A stretch of DNA of 64,000 nucleotides, from assembly GCF_001718195.1 (NCBI RefSeq), contig NZ_MCNV01000013.1, positions 1 through 64,000 of the forward strand, read 5' to 3'. Positions 62,376 to 64,000 of this stretch are shown one piece after another. The first letter of the stretch is position 1; the number at the start of each line of letters is the position of its first letter. This DNA comes from Paraburkholderia nodosa (GTDB taxonomy: Bacteria; Pseudomonadota; Gammaproteobacteria; Burkholderiales; Burkholderiaceae). The position numbers and the translations under genes are program-made. Under the pieces are notes generated by a model. That model did no database searches, was not told the origin of the DNA, and saw only the letters and a program-made list of their open reading frames with translations.

Positions 62376-64000
62376 ATGAAAATCAATATCAGGTGCTTAT
62401 CCCGGTTTGCTTTCCAGGGCGTGGCAGGCGGCGGGGTCATTGCGCTCGCGTGCTCGATCGGCCCAGGCGCGAACGCGCAAACACTCGGATCGCTCGTCCA
62501 GGTAGCCGCGGGCGACCCGTTCAGCGGATGTGCCGCCGACCAGGTGCACGCGCAGGAATCGGCATTCGGCAGCGTCCTGTATCCGGCGACCTCGATTGAG
62601 CCATGGATTGCGGTCGATCCGACCGACCCGTCTCGTCTCCTCGCCGGCCACCAGCAGGATCGCTGGAACGACGGCGGTTCACGCGGGCTCGTCGGCGTCG
62701 CCTCGAGCGATGCGGGCACAACCTGGTCCAATACGATTCCGTCCGGCGTGACTGCGTGCACCGCAGGCAAATTCCGGCGAGCTTCCGATCCCTGGGTAGA
62801 TTTCGCGCAAGACGGAACGGCCTTCTTCTTCTCTCTGGTACTGGACCCTGCGCAGCCGACGACTCCATTCGGAGCCCGAAATAGCGGAATGCTGGTCAGC
62901 CGCTCCACTGACCATGGCGCGACGTGGCAGCCTCCCGTTACGCTGATCCGCACCAACTCGCCGCACGTGCTCAATGACAAGAACTCACTCACTGCGGATC
63001 CGACCGCGAACAAATACGTCTATGCGGTCTGGGATCAGTTGAGCGTGTTCCCGCCGACGAAGGAGGGCGCCCAACTGCTCGCGCAAAATGACGGTGTTGA
63101 GATCGCGCGCCAATTGGCGGGCCTCTCTTCGACATGTGGGACGCCGCCGTGCGCGGGTGGTGCCCCCTCCTCCAAATTCAGTTTCACCGGCCCTAGCTTC
63201 TTCTCACGGTCCACCGACAATGGCGCGACGTGGAGCACAGCCGCACCGATCTACCAGCCTGGCACGAACGCGCAGACAATCGACAACATGGTGCGCGTGC
63301 TGCCTGATGGAACCGTGCTCGACTTCTTCACCGCGATCAACGTCACGCCATCGCCACTGAGCATCGGCTATATCAAGTCGACGGACAAAGGCGCGAGCTG
63401 GTCGGGGCCGACGTTCACCAACAATATTCATACGATCGGCGGCGTGGTCACCGGCGTGGTCACACCTGACAGCGGTCAGCCGATACGCGACGCCGCTATT
63501 CTCTACAGTGTCGCTGTGAACCCGGTCTCGGGGGCTATCTATCTTGCCTGGCAGGACGATCGCTTTTCGTCCGGGACCTGCACCACACCCACCGGATCGA
63601 TTCCGATTGTCGGGATCGTCTTCAGCGAGTCGGATGACGGCGGGGCGACCTGGTCAGCACCCGTGATGATCAACAAGACGCCGCCGAACGGTACGAACCC
63701 CTGCCGTCAGCAGGCGTACATTCCGGCGATAGTGCCTTCGGGCGACGGCAATACGATCGTGGTGACCTACTACGACTTTCGTAATGACACGAACACGCCT
63801 GTGGGCTTCGAGGGCAGCGACTATTTCGCGGTGTTCTGCTCGACAGCCACTGCGTGCACGAACCCCGCCAACTGGGGTAACGAACGGAAACTGACTGACG
63901 CCTCGTTCAACATCCTGAACGCACCCGTAGCGGGCGGACATTTCCTCGGCGACTACATGGGTCTGGCCGCTAGCGGACCGAAAACTATTTACCCCTTATT
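62376..64000 (+). CDS. Exported Asp-box (sialidase/BNR-like) protein, partial
   Basis: The frame from the ATG at 62376 stays open for 541 codons to the window end. It has a signal peptide (cleavage near ANA-Q, residue 34) and at least five Asp-boxes of the form S-x-D-x-G-x-(T/S)-W: SSDAGTTW, STDHGATW, STDNGATW, STDKGASW and SDDGGATW. These mark six- or seven-bladed propellers of the sialidase/BNR superfamily. Catalytic sialidase residues cannot be confirmed. The carboxyl end lies outside the window. Confidence 0.85.
   Translation, partial: MKINIRCLSRFAFQGVAGGGVIALACSIGPGANAQTLGSLVQVAAGDPFSGCAADQVHAQESAFGSVLYPATSIEPWIAVDPTDPSRLLAGHQQDRWNDGGSRGLVGVASSDAGTTWSNTIPSGVTACTAGKFRRASDPWVDFAQDGTAFFFSLVLDPAQPTTPFGARNSGMLVSRSTDHGATWQPPVTLIRTNSPHVLNDKNSLTADPTANKYVYAVWDQLSVFPPTKEGAQLLAQNDGVEIARQLAGLSSTCGTPPCAGGAPSSKFSFTGPSFFSRSTDNGATWSTAAPIYQPGTNAQTIDNMVRVLPDGTVLDFFTAINVTPSPLSIGYIKSTDKGASWSGPTFTNNIHTIGGVVTGVVTPDSGQPIRDAAILYSVAVNPVSGAIYLAWQDDRFSSGTCTTPTGSIPIVGIVFSESDDGGATWSAPVMINKTPPNGTNPCRQQAYIPAIVPSGDGNTIVVTYYDFRNDTNTPVGFEGSDYFAVFCSTATACTNPANWGNERKLTDASFNILNAPVAGGHFLGDYMGLAASGPKTIYPL

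Overview
The window reads as chromosomal DNA of a GC-rich betaproteobacterium of the Burkholderiaceae, most likely Paraburkholderia, Caballeronia or Burkholderia. The pointers are high GC with strong codon bias, three DUF4148-type small exported proteins, a general porin of the Burkholderia type, many LysR, AraC, GntR and TetR regulators beside small catabolic operons, and an IS481-type insertion sequence end. No rRNA, tRNA, phage module or CRISPR array was seen. It looks like accessory metabolic territory with frequent gene turnover.

Layout, left to right. 1-290: end of an IS481-like element. 384-2472: minus-strand group holding an isolated flgH and three small exported or hypothetical genes, preceded by a terminator-like hairpin. 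2872-3771: stress-type protein with a paralogue at 42374-43324. 3946-10624: minus-strand arabinoside operon (ABC ATPase, two permeases, binding protein, GH51 arabinofuranosidase, GntR regulator). 11085-12984: divergent AraC and SDR. 13009-14076: DUF4148 lipoprotein, then decayed TetR and thioesterase genes. 14175-15383: glycine-rich repeat protein. 15811-18524: divergent metallophosphoesterase and purine nucleoside permease.

19098-22488 is the most unusual region: an outer-membrane barrel with an N-terminal c-type heme motif (resembling Cyc2 fused cytochrome-porins), a diheme cytochrome c and a CcsB-type cytochrome assembly protein, all on the plus strand. It could be a complete electron conduit across the outer membrane. 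After an MFS transporter, two DUF4148 proteins and a YbaK-type deacylase comes a TonB-ExbB-ExbD plus TonB-dependent receptor block (25436-29747), followed by a two-domain beta-propeller/phosphoesterase protein (29912-32806).

33597-38417 holds LysR/argC, a CBS protein, and an NADP-binding protein plus SDR facing a TetR regulator, with clear GGATC-type operators. 38418-42215 has gene fragments (a meta-cleavage hydrolase tail and part of a LysR gene), an ArnT-like glycosyltransferase and a lone receiver-domain protein.

43642-52973 is a sugar-acid locus: two near-duplicate MFS transporters, a porin, a LacI-type regulator, a GarD/UxaA-type dehydratase, an HpaI/GarL-type aldolase and an aldehyde dehydrogenase. 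Twin operators of gluconate-repressor type lie at both ends of the regulated units. The rest (52974-64000) is a mosaic of small units: LysR/hydrolase, a SpoIIAA-like protein, two SDRs with an AraC regulator, a DUF4239 membrane protein, an O-methyltransferase, an aldo/keto reductase and a partial secreted Asp-box protein running off the end.
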